Shown: positions 36,328 to 48,230, numbered from the stretch's first letter. The stretch is DNA of 64,000 nucleotides from Mya arenaria (GCF_026914265.1 NC_069131.1:2887501-2951500); one strand, 5' to 3'. The notes: generated from the sequence alone by a model not told the origin. Numbers and translations: made by a program.

Positions 36328-38979
36328 ATACACTGTGTTGTGTGTGGATAAGAAATGCAGAGTGGTACCACCAATCACCTGAGCCACCATTCCCCTAACA
36401 GACAAAAGGCTCATGGGGACAGTTCCTGCAGTTTACAGCAAATTGTAGCCCTACAAACTTCAGGTAAGTGATAAATCTGGGCTTCAAGATATCTCTGTAC
36501 TCACTTTAAGTTTATACTTCATTTGAACAAAACTTACAATTTCAGCATCAAAATCCAGGTTTAGATCCCAGACCGAACCTTGTCTCCTTTATTAAACTTC
36601 ATTTCAGATAATCTATAAGCCACATACATGTTCACTACTTATGGCGTATAAGAACTTTCGCAAATTGATTATAAATGCGTTTTCCCAGATATACACCCTC
36701 CTCTTGCAGATACTGCCAAGCTTGGGTGCACTGGGCCGGTTATCCAGCCGTGTGGAATCAACATCTCCAGCTGAACTTGGGCCGGGAATTATATAAGAAT
36801 CCTTAGCAGCATGGTGAGCTTTTGTGTATTTATTTCCAGGCTCGTATACCCGTCCAGACTTCTGCGTTTAAGCTTTCCTTTCGTCATTTTTTTAAATAAG
36901 GTATCTCAAGTCTTTCAATGAAATCACAACTTTGGAGGCTGGATTTAAATTAAGGAACCATTATGTGTAGAAAGCCTTTTGGGTGATTTAAAATCAAATT
37001 AGTAAACAGGATTCTCATGGTTCATGGTTTATAATTGGCCTTGTGGACCTTTCATTCTTTACTTTGGTAAGAGCCGCTTAGGTATGTAAGAAGGGGGGAG
37101 GGGGGGGGGGTACAGATGTGATAGTAAACAGTGTTTAATAAGGTATATTTGTTTTTATTTTATCACCATTTTGAAGGTAATGATTGTGTTATCAGGGATA
37201 AGTAACAAGTTTAACATAAACACTGTAACATGTTCTTTATTTCAAATAAAGCTATAAATTATCTCTGGAGAATTTAGTCTGATCTCCATTTCTCAGAAAA
37301 TGTAGCTGTCTAAGTGCCTATTCCATCAATGAGTATCACTGTCTTTAAATTGCTGTTGTGGTACAGTTTAAATGGCAAAAGTTTTATGGCCCTGCTTGTT
37401 TGCAACTCCTCATTCATTTTTGTACAGCGAGAAAAGTAAGGGAATTCTAGAGGTTTACTAGAATTATGGATTGTTTTTACTAGAATTATGAATTGTTTTT
37501 CTTGAGTTACACAGTACATAAGGAGGAATTAGTGTGTACACAACTCCTCATTTTATTCCTGTTTATTATTTATATATGTAACATAGATGTGTACAAGACC
37601 TACGGTACTGTAGAAACATGACATAAAAGAGCTCACTTTGATTAATTTCCTCAAAAAAAGATATCTTTACTGTTAAAGTAAGAACTTTTACTGCATAGTA
37701 AGTAATGTCTTCTGCTCATCTTTATGACATCATTACATGGAATGATGTCAACTTCCCAAGACACATTTCCACATGGCGCAGCTCATTTATATATATTGCT
37801 GATGGATTGTTTAGAATGGGACAGTTTTAATTGGACATAATGTTTTAATCGCCATTTTACAGAGTGCCAGCCAGTCATTGCTGTTCTTTGCATTGCTGAG
37901 GAGGACAGTCCTGCCAACATAATAGTTTGTTCAATAACAGGTAAAAAAACTGGTCTCACTTTACATTTTCAACCACTGTTCGATCGTAACAATTATCAAA
38001 GAACCGGCTAGTCTCGATCATGAAGCCGCTCTAATTAGAGTCAATGAACGATATAGATCTGGATACAAGCGTCTAGATGATCGAGACTAAATTGGCAACA
38101 TGAGAACATTTATTTCCTTTCCTGATTCTTGAAAATTACATGAACAAATGACAATTCTACTACCATTTAAAGCTTGATTAATTTTCGGACAAATGTGTTT
38201 GTTTTAATTTGCCTTCCGCTTAAAGTGAACGTATATATACTGGGCAAGAAGTGCTGAATTTCATCGTGAATCACAGTGATTATCCAAAGTTTGAATTTGG
38301 TTCGGACATGTTTGACGGGAATTCAAAGACATTTTTTGTCAGCCGTCTTATATCACAGGTTTCCATGCATTTTGCATACATTAGTTCATTCCAAGATAAA
38401 AATTATAACCTTTTTTCAAAACGTTCAATCTGTGAGAGTGCAGCTTTAATAGACCTGTAAAGACTTGTCGATGTGAAACTTAACTCTCAATCAAACTATG
38501 GTAAAAGATCAAATGCGGGGCTCCGTGTACGACATAGACTGCTAATTTTTATTTAATATGATGAAGAGCTAGTTAAGTTATCTTTTTTAAAAGTCTTCAT
38601 TTGAAGAAAAAAAATGTTTCAATACCCTGTATGAATTTTCTTCACCGGATATTGATTCATAAAAATCATTGCTCCAGGGTGCGGAGCTACTTTTTGTTAT
38701 ATGTCTATATGGAAAAATATTCTCCTCAGAAGTCAACTTTGTTCCCCAATGTGCAAGGCACAATCGGTGAAAATAATTTCAGTAAAAGTCACTGATTATT
38801 ATTATTGTGATTATTATTAATAAACTTTTACTATTTCAGGAGACAAACAGAAACACAGAGGTGCTATACATTCCGATGGAAAATACAACAAAAGAAGAAT
38901 TTTAAGAAAGGTAATAACTGAGCAACTAAGAACATGCATGTTGCACTGGTCAGAGTGTAAGACCCATCTCGCTTCATAA
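36328..38979 (+). pseudogene. Decayed four-exon gene of unknown function, possible BED-like finger
   Basis: Four candidate exons have compatible phases: 36328-36463 (acceptor TTTTCAG, ends phase 1, GTAAGT), 36710-36813 (acceptor CTTGCAG, ends phase 0, GTGAGC), 37865-37940 (acceptor TTACAGAG, ends phase 1, GTAAAA) and 38840-38979 (acceptor TTTCAG, ends at TAA). The peptides are CVVCG, a stop, EMQSGTTNHLSHH in exon 1 (spacing of cysteines and histidines like a BED finger), TAKLGCTGPVIQPCG in exon 2 with one stop, CQPVIAVLCIAEEDSPANII in exon 3, and KHRGAIHSDGKYNKRRILRK in exon 4. I do not recognise the family. Splice signals and phases are better than chance, but two internal stops argue for decay. 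A GTAATA within exon 4 could be an alternative donor. Confidence 0.4.
38336..38450 (+). mobile_element. AAAGCTGCACT-family element, right-end fragment (copy 2)
   Basis: Carries GTCAGCCGTCTTATATCACA and ends CAATCTGTGAGAGTGCAGC followed by TTTAA. It is the conserved right half of this family, and the left end is missing or unrecognisable. Confidence 0.65.
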
Positions 38980-39170
38980 GAATTGATAATCATCAATGTA
39001 TTAAATCAAGAAATTGAAACGTAAGTGTCTTGTCTTTTGCAGTGTTTTTGAAATAGAATATAATTTTAAAAAAAAACTAAATTATTTTTTAATATGATTG
39101 TGAATGTGTGATGTTTTCTTCCGATCATTCTCTCTCAAAAACCAGATACAAAAAACATATTTGTAGATTT

Positions 39171-39585
39171 TTATACGCCCGAAGGGTCGTATTATGTTAT
39201 GGCCTCCATCGTCTGTCCGTCTGTCTGTCTGTCCGTCCGTCTGTCCGTCCGTTAGCAATTCCGTGTCCGGGCCATAACTTGGTAACTAATAAAGCAATTT
39301 TCAAATAACTTTATACAAATCATCACTACATTAAAAGGGTGTGTCGCGAGCAATTTCCAGGTCCATACCTCAAAGACTAGAATCACCATGGGGGGGCGTT
39401 AGCAATTCTGTGTCCGGGCCACATCTTTGTTACTCGTCCGTTAGCAATTCCGTTTCCGGGCCATAACTTGGTAACTAATAAAGCGATTTTCAAATAACTT
39501 TATACAAAACATCACTACATTAAAAGGACCTCGAGCCGAATCTTCTTCGGGCGTATAATGCTCCGTTTCGCGGTGCTCTTGTTTT
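39171..39585 (+). mobile_element. 0.4 kb element with TTATACGCCCGAAG inverted ends
   Basis: TTATACGCCCGAAG at the left and CTTCGGGCGTATAA at the right (ends 39558) are inverted repeats, followed by the GCTCCGTTTCGCGGTGCTC tail. Inside is a (GTCC/GTCT)n stretch and an internal direct duplication of about 90 bases beginning CGTCCGTTAGCAATTCCG. The frame starting at 39108 that crosses it is chance. Confidence 0.75.
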
Positions 39586-40215
39586 GTTTTACTTGTAAAT
39601 ATAGTTTTAAGTTTGTATTTTAGGCAAAGCCTTTTATTCTGCTCAATACAAACTTAAATATTGTAAGAGTTATGGCCCTTTGTAATTTTTAAACAAATAC
39701 ATTTTATTTCATGTTTTTGTAAGCCCATTATTTAGGGACTTTTAATATTTTCACCAGCAGCATTATAAAGTCAGACCAAAAGTGTCCAGTTAGTGTCCAA
39801 ACAATAACTAAGTTAGAATCCTTTCTCAAATCAGGTGAGCGATATAGGGCCATCTCTGTGTTTGTCTGACAAAAAAACAATAATCAATCTTTGAGTTAAA
39901 TTGACAAAATATTGTTGTAGAATGTTTTGTGAAGACATACTATTGGATTACTTATGTGTCAATAGGATTAAGGTTTCTGCACATAAAAATTATTTAGAAT
40001 AGCATTTGGGTCAGTCGGTTCACGTTCAATATTACTGATAGTATAAGTGGAAGCAGTGACTTAAAATTAATTACCAAACAGTTTCTGCTCAATTGCTTTG
40101 AGTTAACATACGAGTTATGAAACTTGGAATACTAGTTCTTGGTGGCATAAATGAAAGACCTTGTTTTGTCACATTGACTTGTAATCAAGCACTAACTTCC
40201 TCTAAAGAAATTCAG

Positions 40216-40530
40216 GTGATGGTTGGGCACACACAAGAAGACATAGATCACATGTGTCCAGGCATATGAGTAGACAGGAGTTTCACACTCTGCCAAACTT
40301 ACTTCATCAGAGGAGCAGAAAGCTTCTCAAGATCCCGCACTGCACACTTAGATATAGTCTTTGACTACAACAAGGGGATGGAAGTACAGAGAGGTCCAAT
40401 TGAAATCAATTCTGTGCTGCGTCATTTCTTCATTCTGGAAGTCGATGGACATGATTTATCATGGCATCAGGTGTGCAGTTTGTCGACTATCAGCAGTCTT
40501 GTTCACCAGTTGTGCAACTTGAGCTGGTAG
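40216..40530 (+). pseudogene. Relic of a DUF7869-like (VGHTHEDID) protein
   Basis: After an ATTCAG acceptor the frame reads VMVGHTQEDIDHMCPGI. This is close to the VGHTHEDIDxMFSRIS signature of the large family of repeat-encoded invertebrate proteins carrying DUF7869. Further on, in this and a shifted frame, come EFHTLPNLLH and IVFDYNKGMEVQ, which fit the sequence after the signature. The copy is decayed (internal stop and frame change). No function is established for the domain; an integrase-like fold has been suggested to me by the motif only. Confidence 0.45.
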
Positions 40531-41063
40531 CTTTATTGCTTGAAGCCACAGCATAAGAGGGGGAAGGTGCAGGCTCATCAAAAAGTCTCAAAAGTTGAAA
40601 CTAGGAAAAGAAGTTTGTCAAGAGTGTGAATATTTGCTTTGAAAACCATCGTTACGATGATTTGGTTTCCTTTGAAACTTGATACATACTATGTGTATGT
40701 TGAATGAATTGAGATGCTTAAATAAAGAACCGCTATTCAAATATCAGGAAACTGCATTTTTCATACTAAAGGGTAAATGATGTCGCCATTTCCTGTATGT
40801 ATTTAAATGAGATATGTTTCCACAATTAATATTTTTAGGGAATTTTTCTCATCCTAATGAATGAGATTAAATTGTACAGCGTTATATGAGCTTAATATGT
40901 GTTTTCTGTTTCTTTAAAATTGGTGAAAAATTGTCAGAAGATAATTAGACCAGTATCCATTACTGCAATCATACAATCAAATATACAGGGACAAACCCAC
41001 TGGGCATATAATATAATTAAACCCTGTTTAGGGGCACGAGGCAAACAGAGTTACTTTAAAACG

Positions 41064-41320
41064 TTAAAGCTGCACTCTCACATTTTGGACGTTTTGACAA
41101 CTTTTCTCATTTTATGTCTTGGATTGGAACCATCCAATTTTTGCGAAAAATTAAATGGCAGATTTTTCTATTTAAGTTAAAACATTGATGTTTTATGCAC
41201 TTTTCTTAAACCGTTAGTAACATTAATTTTTGAACGGAAATATGAAATCTGTGATCTGATCTTTTGTCAGCAATCTTTTATCATTGGTTTGCAGATAATT
41301 ACGCAAAGTGCAGCTCTAAA
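41064..41320 (+). mobile_element. AAAGCTGCACT-family element (copy 3)
   Basis: The left end is TTAAAGCTGCACTCTCACA. Family words ATTTTTGCGAAAAATTA, TTTCTTAAACCGTTAGTAAC and TGATCTTTTGTCAGCAATC follow, and the right end is AAGTGCAGCTCTAA. Length 257 bases, no coding capacity. Confidence 0.75.
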
Positions 41321-41772
41321 TGTTTAATTTCTTGATTTTACTACTGTATTAGAAATTACAGGGGTTGGGGCATATTTTTAGTGTTTTTATTGCTTTTTAT
41401 TTTCATACAGTCATACTTTATTCCTCAGGGCATAACTTACAAATAGACAAAACTGGAAAATGGTCGTTTCAAAAGGCCAAAGATAATGCAAGTTGAACAA
41501 TCATATTGTTCATGGCTTGTATTTTTGGTGTATTTTGTTGCATATGCTATAGAAAAGTTGAAAGTTAAAAATAAATTCATAGTTGAAATGATGGCTTTGA
41601 ATGGTATTGTCAGATGAGAAACGGCACTTTTAAGAAATAGGTATAATGGTACTTTATTTATTTTGATCAATTTTAGATATTGTATGAAAATTATTATCTT
41701 ATTTAGTACATGAGACCTTTTAAACAGTTATTGACAATATAACAATGTGTATATGAAGCTTTAGATCAACAC

Positions 41773-42122
41773 TTAAAGCTGCACTCTTACAGATTGTCAG
41801 TTAAGACACAAAATTGTCTCAAAATCTGCTGATTTGGTTATCATTCCTTTAATTCAGTCATATTAGATAATTCACAATAGAACCCATCAGAAATGTAAAA
41901 GTGCCGAAAATTTCATTTACATTAAATTGTTCGTAATGCTTTTAGCCATAAAACATCATTTTTTAACATAAATATGATAAACTGCTATCTGATCTTTTTT
42001 CAGCAGTCTTATATCACTTAAAATTGGGTCTAGACATTTATGCAAAAAAATTGTCCATTTATAGACAAACAATAAAAGAGTACCGGTAGTCAAAACGATC
42101 AATCGGTGAGATTGCAGCTAAA
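41773..42122 (+). mobile_element. AAAGCTGCACT-family element (copy 4)
   Basis: The left end is TTAAAGCTGCACTCTTACAG. The interior has TCAGCAGTCTTATATCACTT, and the right end is AATCGGTGAGATTGCAGCTAA. It is the longest copy here (350 bases), with a more complete interior than copy 3. Confidence 0.75.
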
Positions 42123-43895
42123 TCTTTAAAGCTTGCATACTGTTTAATTAACAACCATACTTATTGTTTAAAAGTGTCATGATATCTTTATACAATGTTT
42201 TTATATAATTCATTAAAGAAGTCAAAACAAATTTGTTTATCTTGTAAATTGTTTTCTATTATTTAAATGACCCAGACAAAAATGGGAACGTCAGTGCTAG
42301 TTCTTTTACTATTAACATCCCATGAAGTTTCTATTGGTGTAGCAGCAAGGAGGTGTTATATTAAGGATGCATCATTTAAACCAAATTATACATTTGGCAC
42401 CGTGCACCCCAGTTAAGTCGTGCAGCGTCGGGAACGGGCCAGTATATACACTCCGGTATAGTAGGGGTGGTCACCGAGCCCGAGCCACACTGTCTAAGGG
42501 GCACGTGCAATTGGCCATTAATTTGGGGAATTAGCTGGCACAACTGTGAGTTACCGTTTAAGTTCAGATCACGTTTAATGGTTCACTTTGATTAACAACT
42601 CAAGTCCAATTAAGATGTTTAAAAGTTGGTTCTTTATTAATTCCACATTTGAGTTGAATAGTTAACAAAGATAAATCCAAAGACTTATTTAACAAGAAAC
42701 ATTCAATAGTCCATGTGATATATTAAGTTATGAAAGTAAGTGAATTAATTATATAGTCACAAAAAAAGTAGTTCAAAGATATTTCCTTAGTAAAAGAAGA
42801 AGTACAAAGTTCCTAGTCTATATGTATATCTAATGTATATATTTCTCCTTCTCCTTAAATGAAAAATGTACATACTTATATACTAACTTAAAGAGTAGAA
42901 GTTACCAATCAGAATTAAGTGATAAAAAGATAATGATCGAAGATTTTAGAAAGTGTCACTCAAAAATAATTATTGTCAAAAATAAAATTTACAATTAGAT
43001 TAAGTCTGAGATAATTGAGAAGTGTCAAAGTCTCAAAGAGTAAGGTTTATGATTATGATCTGAGATAATTAACTGATAATAATTAAGAAGAGGAAGCAGG
43101 AAAATCTTATCAGAAATGTCAAAACACTCAATTGCAATTAGAATGACTGACAAAAGTCTCTTTAGGAAATTATGAAAGTAAATATCATAGAAAAATAAGA
43201 TGTAACCAAAAAAAAAGAACAATAAATTTTCTAACAGAATTTGAAAGAGAAAGTCACATGGTGACACATTCATATGCACAACATACAGGCGTGTAGCCGC
43301 CTATACGTGAATACGCGGCTGAATCCACATGATTCTGACAAAAAAATCAACCAAAGTTGCAGTATGCGAACTTGACTACATGAATCTAAAACTGGTTATT
43401 TTCCAGTACTAAATAATGCACATCGGAACGCCCAGAATGCACTAGATTGCACCATGGTTTTTAAAATTTTCAAGTTTGCCCCGAACCCCCAGCACATTTA
43501 TGAATCCTCATGAATAGAGGAGTAGCTACGCCCCTGACATAATTGAAACCACAGTGTGGCTAAACAACACTTGTATGTTTATCCTACGCAGTGATCTCCC
43601 ATGGAAATGCAATCGTCAAAGAATCTGAAGGGGATGTTTATATGGACTACATTTGAAATGCACCAAGTGTTTAAAAAAGTTGATTTCAGTCACGAAGAGA
43701 ATCAACCATACCCCACACTTGTTGGAGTAAGATGAAATGTCCACTTTCTGCGAGAATGAAAGTACATTGAAAATGTTCATTTGATTCAAGTGACTATTTT
43801 TTATAAATATGTTACAATACATAAAATACGTTATTTTTTTATAATTGTTTACCCATGTTGAATTTTATTTGGCAAATTTATAAGAGATTTATATA
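42123..43895. other. No supported gene; one GC-richer block at 42.40-42.56 kb
   Basis: The block near 42400-42520 has words that recall 5S rRNA box A (AGTTAAG, then CAGCGTCGGG) but is not a 5S gene. The rest is AT-rich without features. Confidence 0.45.
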
Positions 43896-44277
43896 CAAGG
43901 GCATAGCCAGAAGTTCGTGGAAAAGCTTGATAAAATGAAAACAATATGCAGCATATCTTTTAAACTTTCATACAATAATAATCAGGTAATTTGAAATTAA
44001 GAATGCGAGATTCATCGTAAAGCATGTTATAACGACAACGTAGTGATCACTATGGAAACAGGTGGTCGCGCATTCCTCCGCAGTTGCTAAAATAACCCAT
44101 GACAATATCTTGTTTTGTTGACCACTCACATTGAAACCAATAAAACGGCGCGAAGGTTTGCACATTTGACGTGACGTTAATAACGTGTGATGAAGTGAAG
44201 TTTTAAGTCAGTGCGTTTGTTTGTTTATTTCAAAGGAAACATTTTAGCTTGAACGGAATAGTTAAATTTTGTTTAAA

Positions 44278-45540
44278 ATGACGCCAGAAGACAGATTGAT
44301 AAAACGGGCAGTGATACAGTTCTGTGTAAACCTAGGGAAAACTCCATCGCAAACACTTAAACTGATGAATGAAGCATCGAGTGAAACTCAAGTGAAGCGA
44401 ATGCTCGTTTACAAGTGGCACAAGCGGTTCAGTGAGGGGCGGGAAAGCATTTGTGACGACGTGAGGTCTGGGCGACCGGTTTCACAAACTACAGTGTGTG
44501 ACGTCGAGGCCGTGAATAACATCGTTGACGCTGATCGTCGAGTCACTCTTTATGAAATATGCAAGATGTTGGACATGAGTTATGGGTCGGTACGGAGGAT
44601 AATGAAAGACAGTTTGAAAATGAGTCGAGTGAGTGCGCGTTGGGTTCCACGGCTGCTGACAGAAGATGAGATGAGCAAAAGAGTACGGGGATCACGCCGA
44701 TCCTTAGCTCGGTACTAAAAGGAAGGAAACCGTTTTCTTGAGAAAATAGTCACTTGCGATGAAACCTGACTGTTTTATTTCGACCCTGAGACAATACAGC
44801 AAAGCAGTCAATGGAAGACTACCAGTTCCCCGCCTCCGAAGAAGGCACGACCATCCTGCTCGATAGGAAAGTATATGTTCATTTTCTTCTTTGATGTGCA
44901 CGGTGTTATCCTACTCCATGCAGTTCCGCAGAGCCAATCTGTGACGGGTGCTTCCTACTAAAAGGTAAAGTGATATATAACAAAATTCATTTTTATCAAT
45001 ATTTAGGACTTGATAAAATCTGCATAAAACAATGTTTTAAAAAGTTTATGATTAAAAATATGGGATTGAATAAGTGTTAGTTTTAATTATATTTGATGAA
45101 GTACGCAAAACGCGACAAATGTTATAAGCCTCAGTTATGTTCTCCATTTAAGGTTTTGAGGCGTGACTTGTAGAGGGCGATGGCATTTAAGAGACCACTG
45201 GCGTTGCATGATGGGTGGATTCTTCACCAGGAAAATGCATCAGCGCATAGATCGGAGGAGGCACCGACTACCGCGACAATCCAGCTTGAAGCGGAGATCC
45301 TTCCCCCCCCCCCCCACCCCCTTTTTCGCCAGACCTACCACCATGCGATTTTGCCCTATTTCCGAAACTTAAATGTGAACTAAAGGTAAACGCTTCAATG
45401 ACTTTCAGGCACTACAGAGTGAAGCTCAGACACGCCTGTATTTTTACAAGTCAGAGTGGTTCAGTGACATTTAGCGGCAGTGGGTAGAGAGACTTCGACG
45501 TTGTATTGCGGCGAACGGCTCTTACTTTGATAAGTTATGA
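44278..45540 (+). pseudogene. mariner transposase pseudogene
   Basis: ATG 44278 opens MTPEDRLIKRAVIQFCV. The open N-terminal part (to 44718) holds the paired helix-turn-helix DNA-binding region: YKWHKRFSEGRE, the GRPVS hook and SYGSVRRIMKD. WVPRLLT and, after a stop, VTCDET (first catalytic Asp) follow, then FDPETIQQSSQWK, ILHQENASAHRSE and SPDLPPCDFALFPKLK (third Asp). The residue at the second catalytic position is Glu in QEN where mariners have Asp. Visible damage: a TAA at 44716, a TGA at the usual tryptophan after VTCDET, a TAA just before KVLRRD, a frame change at the C-run near 45303, another near 45385, and a TAG at the W/R region near the end. An alternative start in a weaker context (TTG 44269) is not needed. 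Confidence 0.9.
44965..45152 (+). other. Intron-like 188-base insert in the mariner transposase
   Basis: It begins GTAAAGTG and ends TTCTCCATTTAAG. Removing GT...AG joins AAG to GTTTTGAGG in frame, giving KVLRRDL, the motif expected at this point in mariner transposases. It is AT-rich with no repeats at its ends. Either it is a real phase-0 intron or an insertion that happens to mimic one. Confidence 0.6.
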
Positions 45541-46149
45541 CGGTGACGTCAGATTCTGACGTTCGAACAACGCGGGCTATACTGATCTCATGTTAATGAA
45601 AAAGCTGTAGTTTCCTTTATATTTTATGTATCAGTTTGAAGTTTTCTATGTCATTTACAGCTGAAATAGATTTTATAGCGAACTGACGTTCGTTGAAAAA
45701 TATTAAAATGTGTTGATTGTATTAAGGAATTCCACGAACTTCTGGCTATACCCTCGTATTAAGAAACTCGGAAAGTATGTGAATGGTTTGGACCGGCTTC
45801 CTCAGCCGCTAAAGAGGGTATAATTATGACATACTTTTTTTTAATCTTTCGATCATGAGTTTTTGAGTGAATATAAGCGAAGCGTTAAGGGTTTTAAAAA
45901 TGCATCTTTTACTTGGATTTTATAGATTGTTATTACGAAATAAAGTATGGCGTATCAAACGAAGTGTTAAAGCTAAGCTGTTGATGGCTGAAACCCTTCA
46001 ATAAATGTTGATATGTGCTAACATATAGTCTTTGAAGTCCAATATTTGGAAATGCGTTACTAACCCGATTCAACAAAAGGCTGTTGCACAATCAGTTGAT
46101 TGACATAATCACGTGATAAACCAATAACTTCCATTAAGGTTAAAATATT

Positions 46150-46990
46150 CAACACCTTAGTATGAGTCCCTGTGGGCGAGTGGATAAGAGATCCGTTTTT
46201 TATTCTATGTGTTATCTGCACCCCTATGTGCTTGCTCCCAACTTGAACAAGATTAATTTTTAATACTTCAATCGTTTTTTAAAAATGCAATTGAAGTAAG
46301 AAAATCAACCTGGTTACTATTATTTCTGCAATTTCAGTACCAAGGAGTAAAATAAATATACATGTAAGTGTTTTCAGATGCATTACGAGAAAAAATATGT
46401 TTGGTGCCAAAACATGAGAGAGTCTCTTTAACGGAAAAGTTTTGGCAGTTACTCAGTCAGTCAGATGGTGATAAATATAATGCATAGCATCATCGCTCTG
46501 GAGTACGAGAACGTTGTATACAGAGCATTTTGTTAATGAACATGCGTCTGTTTATGTTGATGACATAAAAGGTTTAAACTGTTTAAAGGAACAATAACAT
46601 TATGAAACAACAAATCTGATTACAGATATCAGTGGCAGATCCTGGAATTGACTTAAGAAGGGGTACGTGAAACTCATGGGCTTAATCTTTCCACATCCGT
46701 CCCTCCCTCAGAACAGAAATTGAATGGCTTAAAATGTTGGACCGGGGTGGGGGTTAGACTCCCCCAATTTATAGTCCGAAATAGTGCATTTTTATCTTAA
46801 TATTGTATTTTTCCCGATATTGACTAAGAACATATTATAAACGGACGATCAAAGGGGGTGGGGGACGGCGCGCGCGCTGGGACCGATTCCCCCCACCCCA
46901 ACCCACCCCCTGAATCTGCAATTGAGTACATGCATTAAAACCGTCTCCGTAGCCTATTGGTTAAGGCGTTCTATACCCTTCATTAAATTG
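46150..46990 (+). other. Two tRNA-like A-box words around a C/G-rich inverted element
   Basis: GTGGGCGAGTGGATAAGAGA at about 46166 and TAGCCTATTGGTTAAGGCG at about 46950 look like SINE heads without a clear B box. Between them 46628-46925 starts CAGTGGCAGATCCTGGAATT and ends with C-rich CACCCCCTGAATCTGC, imperfectly inverted, like a GC-tipped MITE. A related tip, AATTCCTGGATCCGCCCCTG, occurs at 47553. Confidence 0.3.
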
Positions 46991-47342
46991 ACTTAATACT
47001 TCACACAATTGTTCAGGACCATAAGCCAATGAGGTTACATAACTCCATATCCTTAATACAAGTTATGGCCCCTGATTGACTTAGGTTAAACTTTTAGGCA
47101 AGTAAAATTTAAGGGGAAGTTGGAATTTAATAAAAAAAACTTCCATGGGTCACAATGAACCCAATGAACAATGTTCTTTAATCATGAGCTATATAACTGT
47201 TCAAGCGTTAACAGACACATTCGTGTGCAGACGAAACTTTTATTGTTTTTGTAAGCACAGAACTTGTATTTAGCATTTACAGTTTCTATATAATTCAACT
47301 GAAAGTTCTATTTAACCATAATATATCAAATATTAAGTCACC

Positions 47343-47575
47343 ATTCACTAGCGGATTGAGAAGGGGTGCAGTTGGCGTGCGCTCCCTCTAAAATCGTCCA
47401 AGTTTACTTTTTGTGTCAATATATGAGAAGAAAATAATAAAATATACACATATAAATGCATCATTTCCGACTACAAATTGTTAAAAATTACTTGATTGAG
47501 TAACCCTCAATCCTCCTGCAAACGCCCCTAAGTAACGCCCCCTTCTAACGAGAATTCCTGGATCCGCCCCTGGTC
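47343..47575 (-). mobile_element. Possible MITE with GGATCCAGGAATT-type end
   Basis: The right end GAGAATTCCTGGATCCGCCC matches, inverted, the tip of the element at 46628. The left end near CACTAGCGGATTGAGAAGG is weaker. No coding capacity. Confidence 0.35.
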
Positions 47576-47799
47576 ATTATATATTTTGTTTATCAAACAG
47601 TACAGAGACCAAGTGACTGAATCTGACTTGCATTTAATGAATGAGATGGTCTGTAAAAGATTTCCGATGAATATCCTATGAAATTTGCAGTCCTCCCGTT
47701 TCGACTGGTCATTGTTTGTGGATTTATTATAGTACACAATTATAAAAAATACTATTACCAAGTTGTCTCTTAAGGTTACGGGAGCCTATACTGTCAAAA

Positions 47800-48138
47800 G
47801 TTAAATATATATAATTTGTCCCCCTAATGCCATAAAATATGGATGGTCCCCTTAATGCCTCAAAAATAATATTATATATACACTGGTCTCCATAAACCCT
47901 TCTACATATATACCTGTCCCCTTAAAACCTGCAACATACTTACAAATTATTAAAGAGACCCCAAATTACGTATATTTTTTGTTAATTAATTTAAGAAGCC
48001 TAAATTTTGTACTCATAATAAATGATCATTTCAATACTAAATTATCAACAAAAAAGCAAAATAAAGTATAAAACAAAAAATATACAAATTGTCTCCTTAA
48101 TGCCGTAAAAAATATACGGTCACCTTAATGCCCTAAGT

Positions 48139-48140
<2 letters not shown>
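47800..48140 (+). repeat. GGTCCCCTTAATGCC repeat flanking (TA)n
   Basis: Five or so spaced variants of GTCCCCTTAATGCC (47818, 47848, 47884, 47926, 48088, 48118), then the (TA)n array. Inverted counterpart of 17339-17640. Confidence 0.55.

Positions 48141-48230
<90 letters not shown>
48141..48230 (+). repeat. (AT)n array 2
   Basis: Ninety bases of uninterrupted AT dinucleotide. Confidence 0.97.

Larger units (their letters stand above)
43896..45756 (+). mobile_element. mariner-family DNA transposon, inactive
   Basis: Terminal inverted repeats CAAGGGCATAGCCAGAAGTT (left) and, reverse complemented, CGAGGGTATAGCCAGAAGTT (right) match for 27 bases with two mismatches. TA flanks both ends (43894-43895 and 45757-45758), the expected mariner target duplication. 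The element is 1861 bases, longer than the usual 1.3 kb. It has a 382-base leader before the transposase ATG and a 188-base intron-like insert in the transposase. The coding region carries several stops and frame changes, so it is dead. Confidence 0.93.

Noticed and set aside
45163-45383. Separate small genes in the mariner element
   Set aside because: They are fragments of the transposase in different frames around a C run.
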